Origin: Providencia vermicola
Lineage (GTDB): Bacteria > Pseudomonadota > Gammaproteobacteria > Enterobacterales > Enterobacteriaceae
Assembly (NCBI RefSeq): GCF_010748935.1
Contig: NZ_CP048796.1
Span: 1,429,001 to 1,493,000 of the forward strand
Direction of reading: 5' to 3'
DNA length: 64,000 nt
The notes beneath the pieces are model-generated. The model did not search any database and had not been told where the DNA came from. It saw only the letters and a list, made by a program, of their open reading frames with translations. A program made the translations under genes and the position numbers. Within the stretch, counting starts at the first letter, position 1; each line of letters begins with the position of its first letter. Shown here one piece after another: positions 55,930 to 63,421 of the stretch.

Positions 55930-56310
55930 ATGAAATACGGAAACGCATGCAAAACAGTTCGTGACAAACGAGCTATTGAATTCAGAACACGCCACTTAGT
56001 AAGTAGCGCACTTCAAATATTACGTGATGTTGATCAGCGAGAAATTGCACATGCCACATCACGCTCAGACTCGACTATCTCAAGAAGAATCAAATCCATT
56101 GATGGAGTATGCGAAATGCTAGCTACGCGTCGTGTAATTGGCTTTGTGAGGGAGGGTGAGAAGGTTATCAGGGAATCAGATTATAGATTGTATCTTGAAA
56201 ATATGGCTGAACTATCGAGGTTAAAACTTCAAGTTCATGCATATGAAAAAGCCTCAATTGCTGGAACAACTGAGGCCTTTAGAGAAGAACAATTAGGTCT
56301 GTTTAATTAA
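55930..56310 (+). CDS. CII-like transcriptional activator
   Basis: The 126-residue protein has an HTH of CII type (LRDVDQREIAHATSRSDSTISRRIKS, residues about 31-56) and ends EEQLGLFN, recalling the CII C-terminus. It is longer than lambda CII (97). Position between cro-like and replication genes is the cII position. It would activate repressor establishment and integrase. A nested hairpin and terminator follow. Confidence 0.75.
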   Translation: MKYGNACKTVRDKRAIEFRTRHLVSSALQILRDVDQREIAHATSRSDSTISRRIKSIDGVCEMLATRRVIGFVREGEKVIRESDYRLYLENMAELSRLKLQVHAYEKASIAGTTEAFREEQLGLFN

Positions 56311-56318
56311 CAAATATA

Positions 56319-56378
56319 CTGTATCAATAACCAGTAATGGTGACAAGGGAAATTTATGGTTTCCCTTTTTTGATACAG
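56319..56378 (+). terminator. Nested hairpin and terminator after cII-like gene
   Basis: Inner stem AAGGGAAA/TTTCCCTT (56345-56367) runs into TTTTT. An outer arm CTGTATCA at 56319-56326 pairs with TGATACAG at 56371-56378. Rightward transcripts must pass this to reach the replication genes, so it is a likely target of antitermination. Confidence 0.8.
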
Positions 56379-56401
56379 CAACTGAATAAGAGAATTATAT
56401 C

Positions 56402-56581
56402 ATGAAAAATAAACGAAATCATGACTTTAATTATCATGCTGTGCATAAAAACATCATGCGTGATCGGACTAACCGCTCGGTCACTGAGCAGGGCATAAAG
56501 AAACTCAGGAAAGCATTTGACGATGCGAAACTGAGAAATGCTCACAGGGAAGAATTATTAGGAGGGAAACAGCATGAGTAA
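56402..56581 (+). CDS. Small basic phage protein before the replication gene
   Basis: A 59-codon ORF, MKNKRNHDFNYHAVHKNIMR... through GIKKLRKAFDDAKLRNAHREELLGG, highly basic and helical. Its last codons contain the AGGAGG-type SD of the O-like gene and overlap its start by eight bases. DNA or RNA binding is likely from charge; no family. Confidence 0.6.
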   Translation: MKNKRNHDFNYHAVHKNIMRDRTNRSVTEQGIKKLRKAFDDAKLRNAHREELLGGKQHE

Positions 56582-57434
56582 TGTTGCATATGCAGATTTT
56601 AGCAACCAACGACGGCAAGAGAGGCCTACCGTGGCAGATCTTGATAATGGATACACAAAATTAGCTAACGAACTTTACGAAGAATTAATTGGCGCAAACC
56701 TAACAAGGAATCAGGCAAAAGTTGCTCATGCTATTTGCAGAAAAACTTATGGGTTTAATAAGAAAGCAGACCGCATATCAGACAGTCAGTTGGCAGAGTT
56801 AACTAATCTACCAAGACAGAAAGTTAACAAGGCAAAAAATGAGCTTATCGCTATGAAAGTTATAGTGAAAATTGGCGTATCGATAGGTCCCAATAAAAAT
56901 CTAACTGAGTGGGAAATTCCTGATTGTCACCAAAACGGTGTCATTGTCACCAAAGCAGTGACAAAAAGTGTCACCAAAAGCGTGACAACACTGTCACCAA
57001 AACGGGGACACACAAAAGAAACTATTACAAAAGAAAAGAAAGAAAATAAAAACACTATGAGCGAAGAGGTTCGCTCGATGGATGAAAAATCGAATTCTGA
57101 GCCTACAAAACAAGATCCCTTTATCGAGCCATTCGAAAAGATATTTTGGATTGCAGGTATGCGGAAGGTTGGGAAGGACAAATGCAAGACAGCGTTTAAA
57201 TCGAAATTCAAAGAGTGGCGGAAAGAAACTGGCGGTTCAATCGATGAGTTTGCCAAGTTCCTTGCTGATGATATTCAGTGCAGGTTACGTATTCAGCAAT
57301 TCGGTTTTGACAAGATGCACCCAACAACCTACCTAAACGGCAGCCGCTGGACTGACGAGAAACCAGAATTACCACAACCAACAATGCAGCAATCATCCAT
57401 CACGGTATCAAAAAACGGTCTCGTATTCTACTGA
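56574..57434 (+). CDS. Phage replication initiator, O-like
   Basis: The 286-residue protein has an N-terminal winged-HTH replication domain of lambda O/DnaD type (DLDNGYTKLANELYEELIGANLTRNQAKVAHAICRKTYGFNKK then ISDSQLAELTNLPRQKVNKAKNEL). A lysine-rich linker and a C-terminal domain ending RWTDEKPELP follow. Four iterons lie inside the gene after the N-terminal domain, as in lambda. It should bind these and recruit the helicase encoded just downstream. Confidence 0.85.
   Translation: MSNVAYADFSNQRRQERPTVADLDNGYTKLANELYEELIGANLTRNQAKVAHAICRKTYGFNKKADRISDSQLAELTNLPRQKVNKAKNELIAMKVIVKIGVSIGPNKNLTEWEIPDCHQNGVIVTKAVTKSVTKSVTTLSPKRGHTKETITKEKKENKNTMSEEVRSMDEKSNSEPTKQDPFIEPFEKIFWIAGMRKVGKDKCKTAFKSKFKEWRKETGGSIDEFAKFLADDIQCRLRIQQFGFDKMHPTTYLNGSRWTDEKPELPQPTMQQSSITVSKNGLVFY
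56925..57007 (+). other. Prophage replication origin: four iterons within the O-like gene
   Basis: Four 16-base repeats with consensus TGTCACCAAAACGGTG start at 56925, 56945, 56969 and 56992 (the third and fourth have small changes). Each has CACC/GGTG-type partial dyad symmetry. An A-rich purine tract follows (about 57010-57057), matching the AT-rich unwinding region of lambda ori. In the protein they encode repeated VTKS-like residues. Confidence 0.85.
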
Positions 57435-57441
57435 GGCGAAA

Positions 57442-57549
57442 ATGAAATCAACTATCAAATCAGTGTTAATTCGTGGTTATTGCCACGGATGGCTAAGTGC
57501 TGATTTCGTTCGGTACTGGTTCAGGAAATTAAACTTGAGGGAAGCCTGA
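57442..57549 (+). CDS. 35-residue conserved small phage protein
   Basis: MKSTIKSVLIRGYCHGWLSA...FRKLNLREA is a short basic protein of a type often found just before the helicase gene in lambdoid phages. GAGGCGAAA precedes the ATG. Its TGA overlaps the next ATG, so it may serve partly in translational coupling. Confidence 0.62.
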   Translation: MKSTIKSVLIRGYCHGWLSADFVRYWFRKLNLREA

Positions 57550-59435
57550 TGACAATCACGGAACTGTCAGATCGCCTTTGGGATGACGTTGACCGAGTGG
57601 CGAAGTATTTATTGCCTAACGGCAAAAAAGAGCATAACGAGTGGGTAGCTGGTTCAGTAAATGGTGAATCAGGCAAGAGCTTGAAAATAAACCTTTCAGG
57701 CAAGCGAGTTTGGTCTGATTTCGCGGAGGGGATCGGTGGTGACTTGCTCGATTTGTGGGTTGAGGTTAGGGATTGCAGCTTGCATCAAGCCATGACTGAA
57801 GCGAAGCAGTATCTTGGCATTCATGACGATGACCATCATTTTTCAGCGAAGAGCCAGAAAAAATTTAGCCGACCCAAAAACGAATCACTCAAGAAAAACA
57901 TTCGCAAAACAGAAAATTGTTTCACCTACCTAGAAGGTCGCGGGATCAGCAGAAAAACAGCTGAAGAATTCAAGGTCTGTGACGCTGTAGTCTGGTCTCA
58001 TGATGTTAACCGTGAATTACCTGCTATTGCCTTCCCGTACAAGCGAGACGGTGAATTATTGCAGGTAAAGCGAATTAGCACCGAACGACCAAATGGTAAA
58101 AAAGCCATTTCAGTTGAAGCTGACTGCGAACCATGCTTATACGGTTGGGATCAGATACCGAAAGACGCAAGAGCAATAATTATTTGTGAAGGCGAAATTG
58201 ATTGCATGAGCTATCACGAATATGGGTTAGCCGCGTTATCTGTGCCATTCGGAGGGGGAAAAGGAGCTAAACAACAATGGATTGAGTTTGAGTATCACAA
58301 CCTAGACCGTTTTACCGAGATTTGGCTGTCACTGGATGCTGACGAAGTAGGGCGAGAAGCAGCAAAAGAGATTGCAAATCGACTTGGTGAATATCGTTGT
58401 CGCCTTGTTTCACTGCCGAAAAAAGATATCAACGAATGCCTACAGGCTGGAATTACCCAAGAAGAAATCATTAAGTACCTAGAAACCGCAACCTACTTTG
58501 ACCCTGATGAGTTATGTAGCGCTCGTGAGTTTATGCAGGACACCATCCAAGCATTCTACGGCAAAGAGCAATATCTTTTCAGAAGCCCGTGGGAAACATT
58601 AAATCACCAATTCAGCTTTAGAGAGTCGGAATTAACCATTCTCAATGGGGTGAACGGTCACGGTAAAAGCGAAATTCTAGGCCATATGCTTTGCGAGGCA
58701 ATGAGACAAGGCGCTAGGGCTTGCGTGGCATCATTCGAGCTTAAACCAGCGATATTTCTTAAACGCCTAACACGCCAAGCAACCTGCAACAAATTACCTA
58801 CAAACATGGAGATTGAATCAGCCTTTGGATTTTACGATGATCGCCTTTGGTTGTTTGCGCTGACAGGAACAGCGAAAGCCAAAAAGCTATTGGAGATATT
58901 CCAGTATGCAAACCGACGTTATGGAATAAATCTTTTTGTTATCGATAGCTTGATGAAATGCGGGATTGACGATGATGACTACAACGGGCAAAAGGAATTT
59001 TTAGATGCAATATGCGACTTCAAAAATAAAACCAATAGCCATGTCATTTTAGTCACTCATAGCCGCAAGTCTGATAGCGAAGATAAACCCACTGGCAAAA
59101 TGGACGTGAAAGGCTCAGGTTCAATCACTGACCTGACAGATAACCTGTTTATCATCTGGCGAAACAAACGCCGCGAGAGGGCTTTACAGAAGCTACAAGC
59201 AGGGCAGCAATTAACGCCAGAAGAACAGAATCACACCGTGGAGCCAGCATCCGTATTGTGCTTGGAGAAGCAACGAAACGGTGAAGGATGGGAGGGGAAG
59301 ATCCCGTTATACCTTGAAGAGCGTTCGCACCAGTTTTTAATCATGGAAGGCGGCTCACCATACAATTACATCGCTAACATGCCTAACTCAGAATATGACC
59401 AAGTATGGCAAAGCGAACACGTCACCGAGCATTAA
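57549..59435 (+). CDS. Phage primase-helicase (TOPRIM + DnaB-type)
   Basis: The 628-residue protein resembles T7 gp4-type primase-helicases. The N-terminal region (WSDFAEGIGGDLLDLWVEVRDCSLHQAM) is like a DnaG zinc domain but lacks the cysteines. A TOPRIM core follows (IIICEGEIDCMS near residue 217 and LSLDADEVGREAA near 260). The C-terminal RecA-like helicase has Walker A GVNGHGKSE at about 367-375 and Walker B LFVIDSLMKCG. It likely replaces lambda P by carrying its own helicase. Priming activity is uncertain. Confidence 0.9.
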   Translation: MTITELSDRLWDDVDRVAKYLLPNGKKEHNEWVAGSVNGESGKSLKINLSGKRVWSDFAEGIGGDLLDLWVEVRDCSLHQAMTEAKQYLGIHDDDHHFSAKSQKKFSRPKNESLKKNIRKTENCFTYLEGRGISRKTAEEFKVCDAVVWSHDVNRELPAIAFPYKRDGELLQVKRISTERPNGKKAISVEADCEPCLYGWDQIPKDARAIIICEGEIDCMSYHEYGLAALSVPFGGGKGAKQQWIEFEYHNLDRFTEIWLSLDADEVGREAAKEIANRLGEYRCRLVSLPKKDINECLQAGITQEEIIKYLETATYFDPDELCSAREFMQDTIQAFYGKEQYLFRSPWETLNHQFSFRESELTILNGVNGHGKSEILGHMLCEAMRQGARACVASFELKPAIFLKRLTRQATCNKLPTNMEIESAFGFYDDRLWLFALTGTAKAKKLLEIFQYANRRYGINLFVIDSLMKCGIDDDDYNGQKEFLDAICDFKNKTNSHVILVTHSRKSDSEDKPTGKMDVKGSGSITDLTDNLFIIWRNKRRERALQKLQAGQQLTPEEQNHTVEPASVLCLEKQRNGEGWEGKIPLYLEERSHQFLIMEGGSPYNYIANMPNSEYDQVWQSEHVTEH

Positions 59436-59460
59436 CACACCAAATCATAAGGACTTCTAG

Positions 59461-59709
59461 ATGAAAAAATGCGAATCAAACGAAACAAAATACGCAAGCT
59501 ATCTGTGTGACTTCATGCGAAAAGCAGTAAAGATAAAATCACCACACGGAAAGACCAGAGGGATGTTTAAATATTCAGCCGTCGATACATGGACAGGAGA
59601 TAGCCTTGGTGAAGCCGTTTATTACGATGAAGGGAACGGAAAGCGAACACATTTAAACTTCTGTCCGTTTTGTGGTGGCAAATTACATAGTGTAGATATC
59701 GGCAATTAA
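59461..59709 (+). CDS. Small zinc-ribbon phage protein
   Basis: The 82-residue protein MKKCESNETKYASYLCDFMRK... ends with the zinc knuckle NFCPFCGGKL, and another Cys pair may come from the N-terminus. Common in enterobacterial prophage nin-like regions. No function known. Confidence 0.65.
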   Translation: MKKCESNETKYASYLCDFMRKAVKIKSPHGKTRGMFKYSAVDTWTGDSLGEAVYYDEGNGKRTHLNFCPFCGGKLHSVDIGN

Positions 59710-59724
59710 TCGAGGTGTTGAGTG

Positions 59725-59931
59725 ATGAAAAGAGCAACGTTAACGGAGTTGAATGATGCATACGAAAATCAAGCGATGACATTAGCTCAGAGAACATACA
59801 GTGCAGCTAACTGGAGCGGGTACGACATATTCTTTTGCGAGCTAGCAATCAACAAAAAGAAGTTAATCCCACGTGGTAAGACATTCATTCGATTATTAAC
59901 TTTATGTAAACAGGCTGATTTTTATGACTAA
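59725..59931 (+). CDS. Small phage protein
   Basis: A 68-residue protein MKRATLTELNDAYENQAMTLAQRTYSAANWSGYDIFF... The ATG at 59725 is preferred over GTG 59722 because CGAGG is nine bases upstream. It overlaps the next gene by eight bases. No family recognised. Confidence 0.58.
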   Translation: MKRATLTELNDAYENQAMTLAQRTYSAANWSGYDIFFCELAINKKKLIPRGKTFIRLLTLCKQADFYD

Positions 59932-60109
59932 AGGAACTGACTATAAAACATTGATGTGGGCTTATGTAAATGAGTCTAGAAATCGCAAGAGAAAATATCT
60001 TAGGCAATGCAAAGATTATAACCGCAAATTTAACAGTAACTATCGCAGTGAAAAAGTATTGAAAAAGTTGCTACGTCTTGACTTTCAGAGTTTAACGGGA
60101 GGCATCTAA
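59924..60109 (+). CDS. Small basic phage protein
   Basis: A 61-residue, strongly basic protein (MTKGTDYKTLMWAYVNESRNRKRKYLRQCKDYNRKF...). It overlaps both neighbours (eight bases and one base). Probably binds nucleic acid, from charge alone. Confidence 0.58.
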   Translation: MTKGTDYKTLMWAYVNESRNRKRKYLRQCKDYNRKFNSNYRSEKVLKKLLRLDFQSLTGGI

Positions 60110-60315
60110 TGCAGGGAACTAATTGGGTTAAGGTGAGCGAGAGATTACCTAACGATGAAACTACGGTACTGGTTTTTTCTAAAGGATATATCTGGATAGC
60201 AGACGTTGACCATGAAGGTCAATTTTACCCTGATGAGTGGAGTTACGGCAGAGAAATCATTGCAGACGAAATAACGCACTGGATGCCACTCCCGCCAATG
60301 CCAGAGGGTGAATGA
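60109..60315 (+). CDS. DUF551 phage protein
   Basis: The 68-residue protein has the DUF551 signature: NWVKVSERLPNDETTVLVF at the start and EITHWMPLPPMPE at the end. It is common in lambdoid phages; role unknown. Coupled to the genes on both sides by overlaps. Confidence 0.82.
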   Translation: MQGTNWVKVSERLPNDETTVLVFSKGYIWIADVDHEGQFYPDEWSYGREIIADEITHWMPLPPMPEGE

Positions 60316-60776
60316 TGATAACAGTAATAACGAGAGAGCTAAGAGGTAAGGCGTTAGACTGGGCTGCTGCAAAAGCCTCCGGCATGAAAATAACTCACTG
60401 CGATTATATTAACGGTGAGTATGCGTGGGTTGGAAATTATCAGTCGTGCGAGATTAGCAGTAAACAACCGTTAATCACGCTAGGCCTCGATAATACATTA
60501 TGCATTGAATTCAAAGGGCGCTCAGAAGTCTACTCACCGACTAGCAACTGGAGTCAGTGCGGAATGTTGATGGATGAGCATTTAAGATCAATGGGGTGTG
60601 TATTTCACCTCAAGAAAGAACCCGTTTACAGGGCGTTTGCAAGGAGAAAAATTAGCGATGTCGATTTTTGCAATATCGCTTCAGGGAAAGATATCAAAGA
60701 AGCGTTTTTGAGAGCATTTGTAATTGTATCAATTGGTGATGAGGTTCAAGTTCCTAAATCATTACAGGAGAGCTAA
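60312..60776 (+). CDS. NinX/DUF2591-like protein, copy 1
   Basis: The 154-residue protein starts ITVITRELRGKALDWAAAKA and ends FVIVSIGDEVQVPKSLQES, with a central YSPTSNWSQCGMLMDE. This pattern fits the NinX-like family of P22-type phages. It has a paralogue directly downstream with the same termini. Start could be 60312 or 60315. Function unknown. Confidence 0.7.
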   Translation: MMITVITRELRGKALDWAAAKASGMKITHCDYINGEYAWVGNYQSCEISSKQPLITLGLDNTLCIEFKGRSEVYSPTSNWSQCGMLMDEHLRSMGCVFHLKKEPVYRAFARRKISDVDFCNIASGKDIKEAFLRAFVIVSIGDEVQVPKSLQES

Positions 60777-60778
60777 CA

Positions 60779-61099
60779 GTGATAACAGTTAAAACAAGTG
60801 AGTTAACGGGCATAGCCCTAGACTGGGCTGTTGCTAAAGCTGAGATGGGCGAGTGGGTAAAAAAGGATGAGGTTAATTCCTATAGGCCTACGTCAGATTG
60901 GTGGTTAGCAGTAGGTCTGATAGAAAAGTACGACATTTCTCTCTCAAGGGATGGATATGTGTTTTCTGCTAGCGCTTCACCACATACAGCAGCGCACATG
61001 CAAACCGGAAGAACAAGGCTTGAAGCTATATGCAGAGCAGTTGTCTATGCAAAGCTTGGAGATAAAGTTCAAGTCCCAAAGTCAACTCAGGAGAGCTAA
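60779..61099 (+). CDS. NinX/DUF2591-like protein, copy 2
   Basis: The 106-residue paralogue (MITVKTSELTGIALDWAVAKAEMG ... YRPTSDWWLAVGLIEKY ... AKLGDKVQVPKSTQES) is closer to the canonical family length. GTG start at 60779 with CAGGAGAGC upstream. The same 18-base stop-and-SD block follows both copies (60765-60782 and 61088-61105). Confidence 0.72.
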   Translation: MITVKTSELTGIALDWAVAKAEMGEWVKKDEVNSYRPTSDWWLAVGLIEKYDISLSRDGYVFSASASPHTAAHMQTGRTRLEAICRAVVYAKLGDKVQVPKSTQES

Positions 61100-61115
61100 C
61101 AGTGAGTGATGAGAC

Positions 61116-61319
61116 ATGAGCATTTCAGCTATCACAACGCTTAGATGTTTTTTCACTGGTCATAAGTTCGAGAAGCAAGAAAACTGCTGGAATAACGGCT
61201 CATTTTTCTTTTGCCTTCAATGCGGCATGACCCTATGGAGATATAACATTAAGTACAGGATGGATAATGCAGAAGCAAACATTCCTACTCAGGAATACAC
61301 AGATACTAAAAAATCTTAA
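61116..61319 (+). CDS. Small cysteine-containing phage protein
   Basis: The 67-residue protein MSISAITTLRCFFTGHKFEKQENCW... has a HKFE...C and FFCLQCGMTLW zinc-knuckle pattern. It overlaps ninB by 53 bases. Just before it lies a five-codon GTG ORF (61102) left by the repeated SD block. Moderately supported. Confidence 0.5.
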   Translation: MSISAITTLRCFFTGHKFEKQENCWNNGSFFFCLQCGMTLWRYNIKYRMDNAEANIPTQEYTDTKKS

Positions 61320-61710
61320 GGCAGTGCTAGATAACCTCCCTATCAACGAAGAATTCCCCCTAGAAGTAAAAATATCAGAATCCAGCCGAACACTACCGCA
61401 GAACGATATGTTCCATGCGCTATGTGGTGATGTGTCAAAGCAAATGACACTCAACAATGAGCCACTGAAATTATGGCAGTGGAAGAATGTATTTGTGTCT
61501 GGTCACTGGATGGTTACTACGGGAGCGAAAGAATCACCACTAATTCGTGGCATTGAAGGCGAGCTATTAAACATTCGCGAGAGCACGTCTCAGATGGGCA
61601 AGAAGCGCATGAGTAGCTTAATTGAATACTCGACAGCTTGGGCGGTAGAAAGCGGCGTGAAGCTGCGTACAACTCGTTATGAATATAACTACTACGGCCA
61701 CAGGGAATAA
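61267..61710 (+). CDS. ninB: NinB recombination mediator
   Basis: The 147-residue protein matches lambda NinB (Orf): PLEVKISESSRTLPQNDMFHALCGDVSKQ, VFVSGHWMVTT and MSSLIEYSTAWAVESGVKL. NinB binds ssDNA and SSB and can replace RecFOR functions in Red recombination. It fits with RecT, the exonuclease, SSB and RusA encoded by the same phage. Confidence 0.9.
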   Translation: MQKQTFLLRNTQILKNLKAVLDNLPINEEFPLEVKISESSRTLPQNDMFHALCGDVSKQMTLNNEPLKLWQWKNVFVSGHWMVTTGAKESPLIRGIEGELLNIRESTSQMGKKRMSSLIEYSTAWAVESGVKLRTTRYEYNYYGHRE

Positions 61711-61730
61711 CTCAAGGAGCAGCAAGAGAG

Positions 61731-61883
61731 ATGAAAAATCTATTAGTGTCAGTCGAATCCAAATCAATATTCATAGTTCAGCATAAAGATAAACCCAAGC
61801 GCCCGCCAAGTAATATTACTTTCGACCCGATGAAGGCTATTACTGAAAATCGATATATACGGACAGCGAGGACGAGAAAATGA
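61731..61883 (+). CDS. 50-residue basic phage protein
   Basis: ORF MKNLLVSVESKSIFIVQHKDKPKRPPSN... ending RTARTRK, preceded by AGGAG and AAGAGAG; its stop overlaps the next ATG. No family recognised. Confidence 0.5.
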   Translation: MKNLLVSVESKSIFIVQHKDKPKRPPSNITFDPMKAITENRYIRTARTRK

Positions 61884-62011
61884 CACCAGAAGAAAAGCTA
61901 AAGCAACTGGATGAACGTTTAGATGAAGTGCATAAGCTAGTCATTTATCTAAATGAGTGCCGCAGGGAGTTAATAAATCGTCACAATCTAAACAGAGTGA
62001 AAAAATCATGA
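61880..62011 (+). CDS. 43-residue coiled-coil phage protein
   Basis: ORF MTPEEKLKQLDERLDEVHKLVIYLNECRRELINRH... is a single predicted amphipathic helix or coiled coil. It is ATGA-coupled to the genes on both sides, which is the main support for its reality. Function unknown. Confidence 0.52.
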   Translation: MTPEEKLKQLDERLDEVHKLVIYLNECRRELINRHNLNRVKKS

Positions 62012-62391
62012 TCACAAGAACATTTGAAGCAATAAGATCAGCTGAAATTATTAGTGCAGTGTCCCACTTATCCAGTTTCACAACCAAAAGGGCGGCTGCT
62101 TTATCAAGTGTGAATCAATCGATGGTGATCACACTTGTTAAGAAGATGAATAAAGTGGGCGCAATTTCAGTCGTTGGGAAAAGGTGTGGCGTGAACGAAT
62201 ACAAGGTGTCTAAAAACGCTCTAGAAATTATCGATGAGAAATTTAATGAACCACAGGTCACTTTAGCTAAGGATAATTCAATTCAAGATTTTAAGTGCGA
62301 AATGAGAGTTGTCGAAAAAGCTAACGTCGCTGGCATGGGGTGCTTGTACTTAAAGCGGTTAGATCGACTACTAGCTGGGGTTAGAGCATGA
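62008..62391 (+). CDS. Winged-helix-like phage protein
   Basis: The 127-residue protein starting MITRTFEAIRSAEIISAVSHLSSFTTKRAAALSSVNQSMVITLVKKMNKVGAISVV has the look of a MarR-like winged HTH (recognition segment NQSMVITLVKKM). ATG at 62008 is chosen for its overlap with the upstream TGA; an in-frame start at 61957 lacks support. Possibly a late-gene or host regulator. Confidence 0.65.
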   Translation: MITRTFEAIRSAEIISAVSHLSSFTTKRAAALSSVNQSMVITLVKKMNKVGAISVVGKRCGVNEYKVSKNALEIIDEKFNEPQVTLAKDNSIQDFKCEMRVVEKANVAGMGCLYLKRLDRLLAGVRA

Positions 62392-62600
62392 AAAACGAAG
62401 CGGAAACGTTTATGAGCGCATTAACAACACTAAAACTATGTTGGGCTTTTCATAAGTCTAACGAGACTGTCAGTAAGTGTGCAGGGATATTAAAGCGTAA
62501 ATTTAAAGAGCACTTAGCGTATGAGGCAATGCGGAAGATTGAAAGCAGTAGTAATCCGATGTTGGTTATTGCGCTTGCAGAGTGGGAGCTAGAGAAATGA
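62388..62600 (+). CDS. Small helical phage protein
   Basis: A 70-residue helical protein MKNEAETFMSALTTLKLCWAFHKSNETVSKC... coupled by ATGA overlaps to both neighbours. No family recognised. Confidence 0.6.
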   Translation: MKNEAETFMSALTTLKLCWAFHKSNETVSKCAGILKRKFKEHLAYEAMRKIESSSNPMLVIALAEWELEK

Positions 62601-62881
62601 CAAGTATCTACCGATCAAAAAAATGGCTCAAAGCCGTAGCTCAAATCGAATGTTGTGTCTTGTGTGGTCGCTATGGCACTCAGGTAGCACATAGAAACGA
62701 AGACAAGGGGATGGGGCTTAAGGTTGACGATAGCCTCACGGCGGCGTTATGCCAGCACTGCCACCATGAAATTGATAACGGCAACAAGTTAAGTCGAATT
62801 GAAAGGCGTCAACTAATGGATAGGGCGATAGTTTTAACACTCAGGGAGCTAACCAGAGGGGGATTAGTTGAACCGTCATGA
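62597..62881 (+). CDS. HNH-like nuclease (DUF1364-type)
   Basis: The 94-residue protein has a zinc/HNH core: CCVLCGRYGTQVAHRNEDKGMGLKVDDSLTAALCQHCHHEIDNG. Two CxxC pairs bind zinc and AHR/HHEID supply the nuclease histidines. It stands where lambda carries ninG (Rap), beside RusA. The start at 62597 overlaps the previous stop; a longer in-frame version adds five residues. Confidence 0.78.
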   Translation: MTSIYRSKKWLKAVAQIECCVLCGRYGTQVAHRNEDKGMGLKVDDSLTAALCQHCHHEIDNGNKLSRIERRQLMDRAIVLTLRELTRGGLVEPS

Positions 62882-63243
62882 AACAATATCATCTTAAATT
62901 ACCGTGGCCACCCACAAATAACACGTTATTTTCAGTAGTCAATGGCAGGAAAATAAAGAGCAAGAAAGGCAGGATATTTACCGAAGCAGTTATAAATCAA
63001 ATCACCAAAGCAAATCAGCAATTCAATTTATCCGGCAAGCTAAAAATCAAGATAGTAGCCAACCCTCCAGACCTAAGAAAGCGCGACCTAGACAACCTCT
63101 TAAAAGCACCATTAGACGCACTCACCCAAAGCGGCGTTATTGCTGACGACAGTATGTTCCGAAGCATGAGTATTGATTTTGGTGAAAAGGTTAAAGGTGG
63201 ATCCTTAGATATCACGATATGGGAGATAGATGATGCAAGCTGA
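62878..63243 (+). CDS. rusA: RusA Holliday-junction resolvase
   Basis: The 121-residue endonuclease matches RusA: LPWPPTNNTLFSVVNGRKIKSKKGR and the catalytic aspartate cluster PPDLRKRDLDNLLKAPLDALTQSGVIADDS. It resolves branched phage DNA before packaging. ATGA overlaps link it to the HNH gene; it overlaps ninH by 14 bases. Confidence 0.93.
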   Translation: MKQYHLKLPWPPTNNTLFSVVNGRKIKSKKGRIFTEAVINQITKANQQFNLSGKLKIKIVANPPDLRKRDLDNLLKAPLDALTQSGVIADDSMFRSMSIDFGEKVKGGSLDITIWEIDDAS

Positions 63244-63421
63244 AATTACATCAATACCTGAGCTCCTAGTAAAGCACTACGGGAACATGGAAGCGGTATC
63301 AAGAGAGCTTGGTGTCCACTGGTACACAGTAAGGCGTCATGCGAGAGATTTTGATATGCACAATCACATTATTGTCAACGGCAGGCTGATGACAGCTAGA
63401 AATAGGGTTAAGGTGGAATAA
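63230..63421 (+). CDS. ninH: NinH-like HTH protein
   Basis: The 63-residue protein TSIPELLVKHYGNMEAVSRELGVHWYTVRRHARDFDMHNHIIVNGRLM matches lambda NinH, a Fis-like HTH protein. The ATG at 63233 has better SD spacing (GGGAG seven bases before) than 63230. It directly precedes Q, as in lambda. Confidence 0.85.
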   Translation: MMQAEITSIPELLVKHYGNMEAVSRELGVHWYTVRRHARDFDMHNHIIVNGRLMTARNRVKVE

